64,000 nt of DNA, from positions 6,353,001 to 6,417,000 of the forward strand of contig NZ_CP159992.1 of the NCBI RefSeq assembly GCF_040702995.1. The letters are read 5' to 3'. The DNA is from Paenibacillus sp. AN1007. Lineage in GTDB: Bacteria > Bacillota > Bacilli > Paenibacillales > Paenibacillaceae. This document shows positions 35,381 through 45,541 of the stretch, one piece after another; the first letter of the stretch is position 1, and each line of letters starts with the position of its first letter. A program made the position numbers and the translations under genes. The notes beneath the pieces were generated by a model. It was not told where the DNA came from, did not search any database, and was given only the letters and a program-made list of their open reading frames with translations.

Positions 35381-37174
35381 ATGCTGCGGATACACAAAAA
35401 ACGCTGGCTCAGCGGAATCCTGGTTCTGCTGACCTTACTAACCCTGCTGCTGCCTTCGGCACTGCTTCCCCAAGCGGAGGCTGCTCAGGCACAGACAAGT
35501 GGAATTGACGCGGTGCTTGTAGCTGATGTCAGCAACTCGATGAATACAAGTGATCGTGACAAGATCAGTAACGAAGCCATGAAAATGTTTATAGATATGC
35601 TGCCGACGGTTGGCGATAAAGTAGGGATCGTTGCTTACACCGATCAGGTGGAACGCGAAAAGGCGATGCTGGAGATTCAGTCAGATGCAGACAAGAGCAA
35701 TCTGAAAGACTTCATTGACCAGCTGGGCAGAGGCCCATACACTGATATTTCCGTGGGTGTCGCGGAGGCCATGAATATTTTGAGCCATGGTGCCGACCCA
35801 TCCCACTCACCGATGATCGTGCTGCTTGCGGATGGCAACAATGATTTCAACAAAAGCAAAGGACGCACCCAGGCCGAGTCGGATGCTGATCTGGCGAAAG
35901 CCGTGAAGGATGCACAGGCCAAAGGCATTCCGGTCTACACGATTGGACTGAACGCCGACGGCAAACTGAATAAAAGTGCACTTGCAGACCTCGCCAAACA
36001 AACAGCAGGCAAGTCGTTTATTACCGACACACCGGATGATCTGCCGCAGATTCTAAGTGAAATCTTCGCCGATCATGCCAAGCTCAATGTGGTGAAACTG
36101 CCTTCTGTAACCGGAAACGGCAGTTATCAGGAAGTTACCGTGAACGTACCGAATGACAGCGTGCTGGAAGCTAATATTTCCATCATGTCCTCGAAGCCGG
36201 TCCAGCTGCAGTTAACCGACCCTTCGGGCAAAGACGTGAATCTGAATTCCAATGCAGCCAAGCTGTCCACATCCAAAAGTTACTCCCTCGTGAAGCTGCT
36301 GAAACCGCAGGAGGGCGACTGGAAGCTTCGGGTCAAAGGAGCTCCAAAGGACAGCATTGATATCAACCTGCTGTTTAACTATGATCTTCAACTCGTTGCG
36401 GACCCAATTAAGACCAAGTCCTATACGAAAGGCGATAAAATCGATCTGACGGCGAGGCTGGAAAATGGCGGTAAGCCGCTCCAGGACAAAGACCTCTACG
36501 CTGATATGAAAGCGACGCTGGTTGTGAATGACAAGGACACCGGCAAAACCGAGGAACAGCCGCTTAACAATACCGGCTCCGGTTTTGCGGGAACGTTCGA
36601 AGTGCCAGACAATCACAATTACGAACTGGTCATTCGTGCGGAGGAAGACAGCTTCTACCGTGAAAGTGAACCCATCGTTATCAACGCAGGGGGAACAGGC
36701 GGAAGTCAGGCACAGCCGACAACACCGGCGAATGCCAATGACAAGCCATTCCCTTGGATGCCTGTCATTCTGGGTGTGATCGCCCTGATCGTGGTAGCGG
36801 CGTGCGGCTGGTTCCTCATGGGCTGGCTGAAACGTAAAAACCGCGGCTTTGTCGGTCAGATGATCGTGGAGATTCGTGATGAGAATACCGGAGACAAGTC
36901 CTATCCGCAATACAAAAAGCTGGCATCCTTCCGGGGCAAGTTCCACCTGCATCAACTGCTGCAGCTTGACCCTGAATTGAAGGAAACCGAGAAATATATA
37001 TTTACTCCTGGCAGTGGAGACCGATTGATCATCCGCAATACGGCAGGAGGTACGCTGGAGAAATCCGGTCGTGCGGTGGATGCAGGCTCAGGCGTTGAAC
37101 TGAAGAATGGTGATCGACTGAGCATCCCGCTGCAGCAGGCGGACAAGACGATTTTGATTGAGTATTTGGTGTAA
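35381..37174 (+). CDS. secreted/membrane-anchored vWA-domain protein
   Basis: A 597-residue protein. A signal peptide (about 1-35, SGILVLLTLLTLLLPSALLP, then AEAA) leads to an extracellular von Willebrand A domain (about 43-225). Its metal-ion site is DVSNS (49-53), with a Thr in GPYTDISVG and Asp in IVLLADGNND. A beta-rich region (about 240-440), a Gly/Thr/Pro linker, one membrane helix (about 456-480) and a cytoplasmic tail of about 115 residues follow. The start is ATG 35381, eight bases after GAAGGAG. It stands 290 bases before the tubulin-like gene, same strand. It could act as an external adhesive or sensor for that system, by inference. Confidence 0.82.
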   Translation: MLRIHKKRWLSGILVLLTLLTLLLPSALLPQAEAAQAQTSGIDAVLVADVSNSMNTSDRDKISNEAMKMFIDMLPTVGDKVGIVAYTDQVEREKAMLEIQSDADKSNLKDFIDQLGRGPYTDISVGVAEAMNILSHGADPSHSPMIVLLADGNNDFNKSKGRTQAESDADLAKAVKDAQAKGIPVYTIGLNADGKLNKSALADLAKQTAGKSFITDTPDDLPQILSEIFADHAKLNVVKLPSVTGNGSYQEVTVNVPNDSVLEANISIMSSKPVQLQLTDPSGKDVNLNSNAAKLSTSKSYSLVKLLKPQEGDWKLRVKGAPKDSIDINLLFNYDLQLVADPIKTKSYTKGDKIDLTARLENGGKPLQDKDLYADMKATLVVNDKDTGKTEEQPLNNTGSGFAGTFEVPDNHNYELVIRAEEDSFYRESEPIVINAGGTGGSQAQPTTPANANDKPFPWMPVILGVIALIVVAACGWFLMGWLKRKNRGFVGQMIVEIRDENTGDKSYPQYKKLASFRGKFHLHQLLQLDPELKETEKYIFTPGSGDRLIIRNTAGGTLEKSGRAVDAGSGVELKNGDRLSIPLQQADKTILIEYLV

Positions 37175-37283
37175 ATTGATAGTTCGGTTTATTGATTTAA
37201 AATGGATGATTTGATTTAAATGTATGATTTTGGTTTTTCAAGGAATGCAAATTTAGGTGGGACATAATTGTTTACACGTGAAC

Positions 37284-37402
37284 GGAGAGGACAGAGAAAA
37301 CCTGAAGAAGCGAAGCGTTCGCCTTTATCACCGGATATCATCCTTGAAAACATTTCAAAGATATCCGGGGATAACAGCGATCGGAAGGTTCCTCTGTCAT
37401 CG
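37284..37402 (+). ncRNA. candidate structured RNA or repeat element before the tubulin-like gene
   Basis: Nested dyads predict a branched fold. GGACAGAG (37289-37296) pairs with CTCTGTC (37392-37398). AACCT (37299-37303) pairs with AGGTT (37386-37390). A hairpin GCGAA-GCG-TTCGC sits at 37310-37322. A 15-pair arm, TTATCACCGGATATC/GATATCCGGGGATAA with one mismatch (37325-37339, 37360-37374), is capped by TTGAAA/TTTCAA. It lacks a T tail, so it is not a simple terminator. I did not find a second copy in the window. Confidence 0.55.
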
Positions 37403-37462
37403 GAGTGGCAAGTGTAAATGAGGTTTCTAGTCTTTTTAATTGAAATACAGGGAGGATATTGA

Positions 37463-40400
37463 ATGAAACCGATCGTGAGAGAACATATTCAGCAGCTGGA
37501 TGTATCACTGGGCGGAGGCATCGTCAGCGAGAAAATCAGAGTCGATACGATTGATAACCCGATTCTGATTATCGGTCTGGGAGGCACGGGAATTGACGCA
37601 CTTTTGCGTCTGAAATATCAGATTAACCGCCGTTTCAAGCTGCCGCAGGACCCGGTGTCCAAGAAAAAGATGGAGAAGCCGGACAACGTTGAATTTCTGG
37701 CGTTCGAGACGAACGAACAGGATCGCGCGAAGAAATACAGAGGCATCGGCCTTGATCCGATCAACGAATTTGTACTGCTTTCCAATGCAGAGATTGGCGG
37801 TCTCTTGCAGAATCGCAGCGTGCTGGAGCCGTATATCACGGACTGGCTGTCCCCTGAACTGAGCATCACGGATGGCATGAACGGAGCGGCAGGTGTGCGT
37901 CAGGCAGGGCGTCTGCTTCTGTTTACGAAGATCAATCAAGTCGTGCAGGCGATCGATAAAAAAATCAAAACGTTATCCGTGGGCACGAACAAAAAACTGA
38001 TGGTATTCCTGCTCACCGGATTGTCCGGCGGTACAGGAAGCGGCTGCTTCCTCGATATTTCCTATATCGTGCGCGGCATCATCGAGCGGGATCACGGCTC
38101 TGCCGGGATTGACCGTGTCAACACGCTCGGTTACCTGTTCACGCCAGACGTGAATCTGTCCAACAAAAGCCTGAGCGAGCACACGCGCGAATATATTCGC
38201 AAGAACGGATATGCAGCGCTCAAAGAGCTGGATTATTGGATGAACGTGGACAGCCGCGGCGAGCGGTTTACACAGAAGTACGGCAACATATTGACCGTAA
38301 ACTCGCCGCTGCCGCCATTTAACTTGTGTCATCTGATCTCGGCGACGAACACAGAGGGTAAATTGCTCGAGAATGCCTATGACTACTGCATGAACGTTAC
38401 CGCGGAGAATATCACCAACTTTATCTCCAGTGAAGAGAAGCAGTCGGGTGAGGAATTTGCGATACATGACTATATCAGCAACATTCGCACCAACATCGCA
38501 CAGATGAACAAAGTGTACCCGGCCAACTATGACTACAATATTATTGGCGCATCATCGGCTGTACTGCCGATTGAAGAGATGACGACATATCTGGCCTACC
38601 GGATGTTTGACAAAATGAGCACCATGTTCTCCAAAGCACCGAATCAGGAGGATACCGAGAAGTTTGCCCGCAAACTGGGCATCGATCTCGAAAGTGTAGT
38701 TAAAGCCTTCGAATCACGCGTACCTGAACCGCTGCCCGGTTACCAGAACAGCGAACGTCTGTCTTATGGCAACGTGGTGAAGTCCCAGGTCGTGAACATG
38801 GATACGGAGCTGGAGCAGAACTTCCTGGCGCGTGCTCGTGAGGAATATATCAAGGCGAAGAAGCAGCTTCCGGGCGAGATTGCGGGTCAGTTCACTGAGC
38901 AGATCCGGCGTATGTTTCTGCATCCTGAACAGGGGCCGTTCTATGTCTCTCGCTTGATTTATACGGAAAAAGGATTCTGTGTATTGAAAATGATTCAGTC
39001 GTACATTGAAACGCTGCGCGAAAATGCCTTCCGCATCCCTCGTGATATTGAGGCGGCTCAGGAGCAGTCCGAAGAGAAACTTGGCGATGCGAAGAGTGCC
39101 TTTGTCTCCAAAGACAAGAAAAAGAATGCTTATATTGAAGCAAAAATTCATGAATACTGGCTGCACGCCGATGTGGAACGCAACGACCAGATGATTGAGT
39201 TCTATGAAGACCTGTATGAACTGCTGAACCAAGAGAACAGCCGCATTTATAACGTATTTTCCGAGACGCTGAATGCGCTCAGTTCTATCTTTGCCAAGAA
39301 CGGTGATCTGCTGACACGCGGCGAAGAGCAAACCGATCACAAAGGCAACAAGACCTATTATTGGAATGTGGTAAGTGTGCCGGATATCGTGAGTGTGGTA
39401 GACGGGCTGCTGGACAAACGAGATACGGATGATCTGATCCGCGACTTCTCGCGTGAGCTGCTGGAGAATTCGAGCCAGTGGGTGAAGGAAAACGAGATTG
39501 ATATCGTCAGCTCCATCTCTGACTTCCTGAGTGAGAAGTTTGGTGATCTCATTACCCGTTCCATGGAGGATTTCCTGGTGATTAAATACGGGAAAGACGA
39601 GTCCGTGGAGAAATTCGTGGAACGTTTCATCGCAGGCAAGCTGGACGACGAGGCCGTTCCGGTATTTAATCTGAGCAACAGCACAGGCAGTTTGCACTTC
39701 CCTTCGTGGGGATTTGTATCCGTGCCGGCACAGGCTCCAGGAATTCTGAAAGGGATTCGGAACTACCAGAACAACGCCGTGGGCAAATCCCACTTTACCG
39801 TTAAGGAAAGCGAAGTACGGAACCGGATCTTCTGGCTGAATACGCGCAACGGAGTACCGCTCTTTGTGTATACGCCGCTTAAAGTCTATGAAGAGAGCTA
39901 TGAACGCACGATTTTGGACAAAGAGGGTATTGGACGCCATCTGGTACAGACGGAGAAAAACAATTGGACGTACCTGCCGTCTCCTATTCCGGAAAAATCC
40001 TGGGGAGATGTGTACGAGAATGCACGTGTGAAACAGTATAACGCTAGGGTTCGCAGTGAATTTGAACAGGCGCTCGGCTATAAGATTGTTACAGCCAAAT
40101 CGGCAGATGAAAATACAAGCAACCGCTATGCGATTGTCACAACGGAACCGTTTGATCTGTCTGCGAAGCTGGCCGCATATGACATGCGTCTCACTTCAAA
40201 CGCTCCGAATCTCGGTGAAGTGAAACGTGCGGTTATTGAACTGAAGCGTCTGCAAGCCGAAGGTTTGCCGCGTGTCGATACGAAGGATATTTTCGGAAGC
40301 ATTAATGAGGATATGGCGAAAGAGAACCTTGTACGCTCTCCGCAGCTCATCGCGCGAGTACGTGAGGAACTGGCCAAGATGAATGCGATCACTGCGAAAG

Positions 40401-40852
40401 TGGCTGAACTGGAAGGCATACTGGCTCAGTATCAGGATGAAGAACAGTGGTATGACCGCTTCATCGAAGCACTCTACACAGATACGATTGTTAAAAAGGG
40501 TGCGCTGTACGTCTACGACCGTGATCCGGAGGAAGACGCATGGGAGCCGTTCGCTAATCTGATGAAGAGCCGCAATTATGCCGAATATGAAGTCTTTGGC
40601 AATTTCCGGAGCCTGTCCGAGAAGGATCGCAGCACACTGCTGCGTAAAGCCTCCCGCCGCGATAACGATCTGACGGCATCAGAGGATATCGCCCCGCTTC
40701 TGACCAAGCTGGATGATCTCGCTGCGCTGTTTATGGAATCCCGTGATCGTCTGGAGTATGAGCGGGTAGAGCTGGCAAACGGGGAAGATATCTATCAGTT
40801 CTACAGAACAATGTCGTCGAAGCTGAACGACATTCGCAGAAGGCTGAAGTAA
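37463..40852 (+). CDS. large tubulin/FtsZ-like GTPase
   Basis: A 1129-residue protein whose first ~400 residues look like the tubulin-like family of bacteria (Pfam Tubulin_2-type as I recall it). A nucleotide-binding start IIGLGGTGIDALLRLKYQI lies at about 35-54, and the tubulin/FtsZ signature loop is GLSGGTGSG (G-box GGTGSG at 189-194). It is not FtsZ, which is about 380 residues and lacks the long helical C-terminal region here (about 450-1129). The start is ATG 37463 behind GGGAGG. The next gene begins 13 bases later. It probably polymerises or acts as a switch using GTP; this is inference. Confidence 0.8.
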   Translation: MKPIVREHIQQLDVSLGGGIVSEKIRVDTIDNPILIIGLGGTGIDALLRLKYQINRRFKLPQDPVSKKKMEKPDNVEFLAFETNEQDRAKKYRGIGLDPINEFVLLSNAEIGGLLQNRSVLEPYITDWLSPELSITDGMNGAAGVRQAGRLLLFTKINQVVQAIDKKIKTLSVGTNKKLMVFLLTGLSGGTGSGCFLDISYIVRGIIERDHGSAGIDRVNTLGYLFTPDVNLSNKSLSEHTREYIRKNGYAALKELDYWMNVDSRGERFTQKYGNILTVNSPLPPFNLCHLISATNTEGKLLENAYDYCMNVTAENITNFISSEEKQSGEEFAIHDYISNIRTNIAQMNKVYPANYDYNIIGASSAVLPIEEMTTYLAYRMFDKMSTMFSKAPNQEDTEKFARKLGIDLESVVKAFESRVPEPLPGYQNSERLSYGNVVKSQVVNMDTELEQNFLARAREEYIKAKKQLPGEIAGQFTEQIRRMFLHPEQGPFYVSRLIYTEKGFCVLKMIQSYIETLRENAFRIPRDIEAAQEQSEEKLGDAKSAFVSKDKKKNAYIEAKIHEYWLHADVERNDQMIEFYEDLYELLNQENSRIYNVFSETLNALSSIFAKNGDLLTRGEEQTDHKGNKTYYWNVVSVPDIVSVVDGLLDKRDTDDLIRDFSRELLENSSQWVKENEIDIVSSISDFLSEKFGDLITRSMEDFLVIKYGKDESVEKFVERFIAGKLDDEAVPVFNLSNSTGSLHFPSWGFVSVPAQAPGILKGIRNYQNNAVGKSHFTVKESEVRNRIFWLNTRNGVPLFVYTPLKVYEESYERTILDKEGIGRHLVQTEKNNWTYLPSPIPEKSWGDVYENARVKQYNARVRSEFEQALGYKIVTAKSADENTSNRYAIVTTEPFDLSAKLAAYDMRLTSNAPNLGEVKRAVIELKRLQAEGLPRVDTKDIFGSINEDMAKENLVRSPQLIARVREELAKMNAITAKVAELEGILAQYQDEEQWYDRFIEALYTDTIVKKGALYVYDRDPEEDAWEPFANLMKSRNYAEYEVFGNFRSLSEKDRSTLLRKASRRDNDLTASEDIAPLLTKLDDLAALFMESRDRLEYERVELANGEDIYQFYRTMSSKLNDIRRRLK

Positions 40853-40865
40853 GGTGGCTGGCAGT

Positions 40866-43388
40866 ATGGATTTCAGGTCAAATGAGAGACAAGCGGATCA
40901 TCGGGATGCTGCCTATCTCACAGGCGCAGGGTCTCATGCATCGATGATCTTAAAACGAGAGCTGGAGCAGTATGCAGCTCGTTACGCTGCAGAGCAGGAA
41001 CGTCAGGGCAGCCAGGGAGATGGACGCAGCAGCATCCATTATCCGGCCCTGTTCCTCTTTGTGGGTGATCTGGCGGCACCTGCAGTATCTGCTGTGCGTG
41101 ACATTAACCAGTTGAAGTGGGATAACGAAGACGGAGTGGCCTACGTGCATATTGGGACAGACGAGGCAGGGCATGCTGAGAATGCAGCGAATGCTTCCCG
41201 TGATGCTGCTTCTGCTTCTCGGGAGCATGAAGACCATCAGGTGACGTACCACCGATTGCCGCTCTCGGCAAGGCAGACTCAGAGTCCACCTAAAACGCTG
41301 CGCAAAGATGTGCATCGGAGCTTCCATGAATCGGCTGAGGCGCTCTTTGGGCTGAATCGTACGATGCGGCGGGTCAGCAATCGAATTGCCGAGTATGGAC
41401 GTCTGTATTCGTCATTTGACCGGATTTACGTGACGGTCATTACGCGAGCAGATGATCCGCTGAATGTGCTGCTGCCGGAAATCACGAAGCTCGCGGAGAC
41501 GATTCTGGCACAGTCTTTCAAATCGGTACAGACCGATCTGCATGTGCTGGTCAGCGAGATGGAGCACGTGGATTCGTTCGGATATGCGAGCGCAGCAGGG
41601 CTGGCATTTCTGCGTGAGCTGGATTATATGCAGTCACTGGATTACAGGTTCAGCGGGAGATTGCTGGTGACAGAGGACGGGATATCCATTCCTGTGACCC
41701 ATCCTGCAGCACCTTTATTCGATCTCGTTTATGTGCTTTCCGACAAAAATGAACGCGGTACCGGTGTTCCGGGCGGCTGGATTGAAAATGCGGAGATTAT
41801 CTGCCGTATCTGTCTGCTGAAGAACCGGAAGCAGGAGGAAAGGTATGAAGACCGGGCTTCCGTCGCCAGCACGGGTGCGAATACCTACAATAATACTTCG
41901 TTCAAAAATAATATTCGTACCACCTCGGATCAGCACGGCTATGCCAGTGCAGGTTTTGCCGAGATCAGACGGCCGAACAAACCGATTGCGCTGACGGTGT
42001 TATATCACCTCTACCGTTATCTGCTCGCTAGAATGAAGCAGGAACCGGACTGGAGCATCAAGGAGAAGCTGGCCTTCTTCGGACTGGATGCATCTTCTGT
42101 GGAACGTAAAGTAGCGGGTCTGCTGCCAAGCGAAGATCTCGTTAGCGGCATGAGCGGCATTATGACGCACAGCCGCAGTTTCTCGGATCTCAAGCCGCTC
42201 TCCCTGCGAGAAGCAGAACGGGCACTGTATGGAGAAGGAGCAGAAGCTTATTTCCGGGAGAATGTCGTTCGTCCAATGCAAGAACGTGTGCGTGAGCGCA
42301 GTTCCAGCGGGTCGCTTCGCCGTCAAGCCGAGCGGTCCCATAGCGAGCATCCCGAAGCGGGATACTTTCAATGGGCCGCTTGGAGCGGCAGTGAGCCAGG
42401 CAGTGTGCGCGAGGCGCTGCTGGCGCTGATCCGCGACAAAGGTGTACAGCTTGAATCGGCACGAGCACTGCTGGAACAGCGTCAGCAGGAACGGGTGGAG
42501 GATCAGCCGATCAAACGGGCGCTTTTCCGTGACAAGCAGAATGTACGCAATCTGATTGACTGCCTGCTGGAGCGTGTATACGTGCCGAAGGTAGACCTGC
42601 TGCGGTTGGAAAATGAACTGCATCTGCTCCGCATCTATGATACGGAGATGGAGGAGCTGCATCGCTACAGCTGTCAGGTTACGGCCTCACTTGAAGCGCT
42701 GGAGCGCACATTACGCGGAGCGGCTGAGGAAAGCATCGCGGCTGCCGACGAATACATCGGGCAGAACGTGATGGAGTACTATGGCAGAGTGACAGAAGAG
42801 CTGATCACTGATCTGGAGGCAAGACGAGGGCGGGATGTATGGTTTGAGGAACGATACATGGGCGACATGAATGAGCTCGCCACCACGGGTGATGATCGTT
42901 TGCTCGCACGGTTGATAGAGGTCTGCCGTGCGCTGCTGCTCTCCGCGGAACCACTGCGATTACCGTTTGAGGAAGAATTGTTACAGCGGGCCAATGTGAC
43001 CATTACTTACGGAGATCGGGATGTATTAACCCGGGATGATCTGTTCCGCAGACTATATCGTACATTGGAAGACCAGGCGGTTGTGCGGATACGGGTCTTC
43101 GACTATACACAGGAGCATCGGTATGAGGAGAAATATTTTTTTGGCGACCATCACAGTGCTTTTATGGATTACGCGGCACATGCCGAGGAAACCTCGCGAA
43201 TTTACAAGCTGGGTGTCGTCTATGAGGAACGCAGCAGCGGGGTGGAGAAGCTGAATTTGATGGGTGGTTTCCATCTGGAGGATCTCATGGTCTACCGGAA
43301 CGCCAAGGTGTACTACGATTCATATACAGAGAATGGATATGAACTCCATCCTGCTGACCTGGCAGATCATCTGCCCCCGCTTCGATAA
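40866..43388 (+). CDS. large partner protein of the tubulin-like GTPase, unknown function
   Basis: I do not recognise a named domain. About 840 residues, soluble, no signal peptide. An early segment, YPALFLFVGDLAAPAVSAVR, and a middle segment, RIYVTVITRADDPLNVLLPE, alternate hydrophobic strands and helices. That pattern could fit a degenerate tubulin-like or Rossmann-type fold. The C-terminal half is largely helical and charged. The start is ATG 40866, eight bases after AAGGTGG; GTG 40854 in the same frame lies on the ribosome site. Its 13-base distance to the tubulin-like gene suggests a complex between the two products. Confidence 0.75.
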   Translation: MDFRSNERQADHRDAAYLTGAGSHASMILKRELEQYAARYAAEQERQGSQGDGRSSIHYPALFLFVGDLAAPAVSAVRDINQLKWDNEDGVAYVHIGTDEAGHAENAANASRDAASASREHEDHQVTYHRLPLSARQTQSPPKTLRKDVHRSFHESAEALFGLNRTMRRVSNRIAEYGRLYSSFDRIYVTVITRADDPLNVLLPEITKLAETILAQSFKSVQTDLHVLVSEMEHVDSFGYASAAGLAFLRELDYMQSLDYRFSGRLLVTEDGISIPVTHPAAPLFDLVYVLSDKNERGTGVPGGWIENAEIICRICLLKNRKQEERYEDRASVASTGANTYNNTSFKNNIRTTSDQHGYASAGFAEIRRPNKPIALTVLYHLYRYLLARMKQEPDWSIKEKLAFFGLDASSVERKVAGLLPSEDLVSGMSGIMTHSRSFSDLKPLSLREAERALYGEGAEAYFRENVVRPMQERVRERSSSGSLRRQAERSHSEHPEAGYFQWAAWSGSEPGSVREALLALIRDKGVQLESARALLEQRQQERVEDQPIKRALFRDKQNVRNLIDCLLERVYVPKVDLLRLENELHLLRIYDTEMEELHRYSCQVTASLEALERTLRGAAEESIAAADEYIGQNVMEYYGRVTEELITDLEARRGRDVWFEERYMGDMNELATTGDDRLLARLIEVCRALLLSAEPLRLPFEEELLQRANVTITYGDRDVLTRDDLFRRLYRTLEDQAVVRIRVFDYTQEHRYEEKYFFGDHHSAFMDYAAHAEETSRIYKLGVVYEERSSGVEKLNLMGGFHLEDLMVYRNAKVYYDSYTENGYELHPADLADHLPPLR

Positions 43389-43441
43389 AAAGACCTTTTA
43401 TATTCGTGAAAGTAATAGTTGTAAAAATTCAGGGCACTAAG

Positions 43442-43466
43442 TCAGCCTGCTTCAGGCAGGCTCTGA
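43442..43466 (+). other. hairpin before the second vWA gene
   Basis: AGCCTGC pairs with GCAGGCT around a short loop, in the 96-base gap after the 840-residue partner gene. There is no T run, so it may set transcript stability or attenuate translation rather than terminate. Confidence 0.4.
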
Positions 43467-43484
43467 GAAAGGATGCATGCAGAC

Positions 43485-44767
43485 ATGCAGCGAAAAATCA
43501 ATTTTCTCCTGGTCCTGTTCAGCCTGATTGGCGGAGCAGTGGGATTTGCGGCAGGGGAAATCATGCTGCATCAGTGGCTTGGGGAGATGCCGCGCCTGCT
43601 GCTGATGGGTTTATATTTTGGTGTATTGGCTCTTAGTGTAGGATTGTTCTGTCTGCTGGCAGAGATGATCTCGCCGCGTCTGAACGGTGCCTCGTGGAAA
43701 CTCAGATATCTGAGCTTGTCCTGGAAGCTGCTTGTTCCGGCTACACTGGCTCTGCTGCTGGTGGCTGGACTCGGATTGCAGCTGCTGTACCAGATCAATC
43801 CCGGCGGGGCGAAGCAGGTCAAAGATATCATTCTGATGATTGATAACTCAGGCAGCATGAACGACACCGATCCGAATAATGGACGGTTTGAAGCAGCCAA
43901 GACGCTCATCAATCAGATGGAGAGTGACAAACAGGTGGCGGTAATTACGTTCCATGACCAGCCGCAGCGCTGCAGCCGTTCATCGCAGTAGACAGCGAAG
44001 CCGCCAAAAATGAAGTGAACAGCAAAATTGACAGTATCGTGACGACAGCAGGCGGCACTAATTTTGATACCGTGCTGCGAGAAGGGATGGAACAGATCAA
44101 AGGCAAACAGGACCCGAAACGGGGCACCGTTGTTATTCTGTTGTCTGACGGTTTCAGTGATGCAGACATCTCGGACATTTTGCCGCAGTATGTACAGGAA
44201 CAGGTTGCGATCCATACCGTTGGTCTAAGCCTGGTCGATCCGTCGGGTACGGATTTGCTCAAGAGCATCGCTCAGCAAACAGGCGGGATGTACTATGATG
44301 TGCCGGACGCAGGCGGCCTGAATGTCGCGTTCCAGAAGATTTACGATACGATTGATGAACGTACACTCGTGACAGAACGTACAGGTGCGATGGAACACAG
44401 CATGTATCTCGCTATTTTCCGCGTCGCGGCCTTATTGTTGATTGGGGTGGCACTTGGTGTATCGCTTGGACTTGTGTTTGATAACCGTCATCTTGCGCTC
44501 AGTTTTGGTGTAGGCGGTGCAGTTTCGGGCTTATTAGCCGGACTGTTGCTGGAGTGGGGATTGAACGGTTCTAATGTGGGCGATGCTTTCGTCCGTTTGG
44601 GAGCAATGCTGATCCTTTCGGGTGTGCTTACGCTCTTCTCCTGGATTGTTCCGATCAAAGAAAACACCCCGCGCAAGAGCAAAGGCCGCCGGGATGCCGG
44701 TCGTGGAACTTCTTCTGCGGAAGGATTCGGTCAGCGAGCAAGAGATACACGAAGCAAAGGATTCTAA
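43485..44767 (+). pseudogene. polytopic vWA-domain membrane protein, interrupted by a frameshift
   Basis: Two frames together encode one protein of about 427 residues. Three N-terminal membrane helices come first. A cytoplasmic vWA domain follows, with metal site DNSGS (D120-S124) and the later TTAGGTNFDT and VILLSDGFSDADI. Three C-terminal helices and a basic tail end it. The first frame stops at TAG 43989-43991 after TFHDQPQ. The second frame is open from 43958 and continues naturally as ALQPFIAVDSEAAK. Adding one base near 43967 restores a single frame. It is either a recent mutation or a sequencing error. AAAGGA lies 12 bases before ATG 43485. Confidence 0.8.
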
Positions 44768-44788
44768 CATCGGGGAGGTCAATGAAAT

Positions 44789-45481
44789 ATGCGATTTATC
44801 AATGCAGATGCAGACCCTTCGGCTCCCCGGATTCGAAAACTGACTCTAGCGGTGGACGAAGGCCGCTGCACGCTTCGCTGGCTCTGGCCGGACCAGCTTG
44901 AAGCGGTTTACGTAGAACGGTTGGAACTGAGTCGAATGAACACCGATCACATCGGAGAAGAACATAGGAATGCAGGTCATTCTGAGGAACGTGAAGAAGG
45001 AAGGGCACCGAGCAAGCTGAAGCTGTACACAAGAGAGGAATACAAAGCGAACAACGGGTATACCGATCGGATCACAGGTTTTGGCGCCATCCAGTACAAC
45101 GTATATGCATGCCAGATGTCAGAAGAAGGGCCTGTGCTGATTCGTCAGCAGGATAAGGACAACCAAGGGATCGCAAGCGCGGGCAGGGCGGATATCCGCT
45201 TTGCCATTCGCTACAAGAGCGGTTTTTTTCAGAAACGCAAGACCGTGCTGATCACGGTGACCGCCGAAGTGCCCGTTCCTAAGGAAGCACTCTGTTATGT
45301 TCGTAAGCAGGGCAGCGTTCCGCTGAACAAAGATGATGGCACGGTGTATCCGTTTGTAAGTGATTTTATGCCGGGAAAAAATGAGATGCCGCCTGTTGAA
45401 GTCGCCAAGGACGACTATGTAAGGTTATTCTTCACAGACGGCCGCCAGTATGGAGCTGCTTATCGGCTGATATCCGATTGA
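44789..45481 (+). CDS. hypothetical protein, beta-rich, 230 aa
   Basis: I do not recognise this protein. It is soluble and has an alternating pattern suggestive of beta-sandwich domains: IRKLTLAVDEGRCTLRWLWP at the start, RADIRFAIRYKSGFFQKRKT and TVLITVTAEVPVP later. A charged insert (about 50-75) is rich in Glu, His and Arg. GGGGAGG precedes ATG 44789, 21 bases after the vWA gene. It lies between the vWA and GTPase genes in the same direction. An accessory or adaptor role in that complex is inferred from position only. Confidence 0.7.
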   Translation: MRFINADADPSAPRIRKLTLAVDEGRCTLRWLWPDQLEAVYVERLELSRMNTDHIGEEHRNAGHSEEREEGRAPSKLKLYTREEYKANNGYTDRITGFGAIQYNVYACQMSEEGPVLIRQQDKDNQGIASAGRADIRFAIRYKSGFFQKRKTVLITVTAEVPVPKEALCYVRKQGSVPLNKDDGTVYPFVSDFMPGKNEMPPVEVAKDDYVRLFFTDGRQYGAAYRLISD

Positions 45482-45541
45482 TCACACATGACGACTGAAG
45501 TTGAATTTTTATTTACACAGGTATGGAAAGGGGGAATGGCT

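Noticed and set aside
37463..40852. The tubulin-like protein considered as the cell-division protein FtsZ
   Set aside because: It is three times too long, lacks the usual ftsA/ftsZ neighbours, and shares only the nucleotide-binding signatures.
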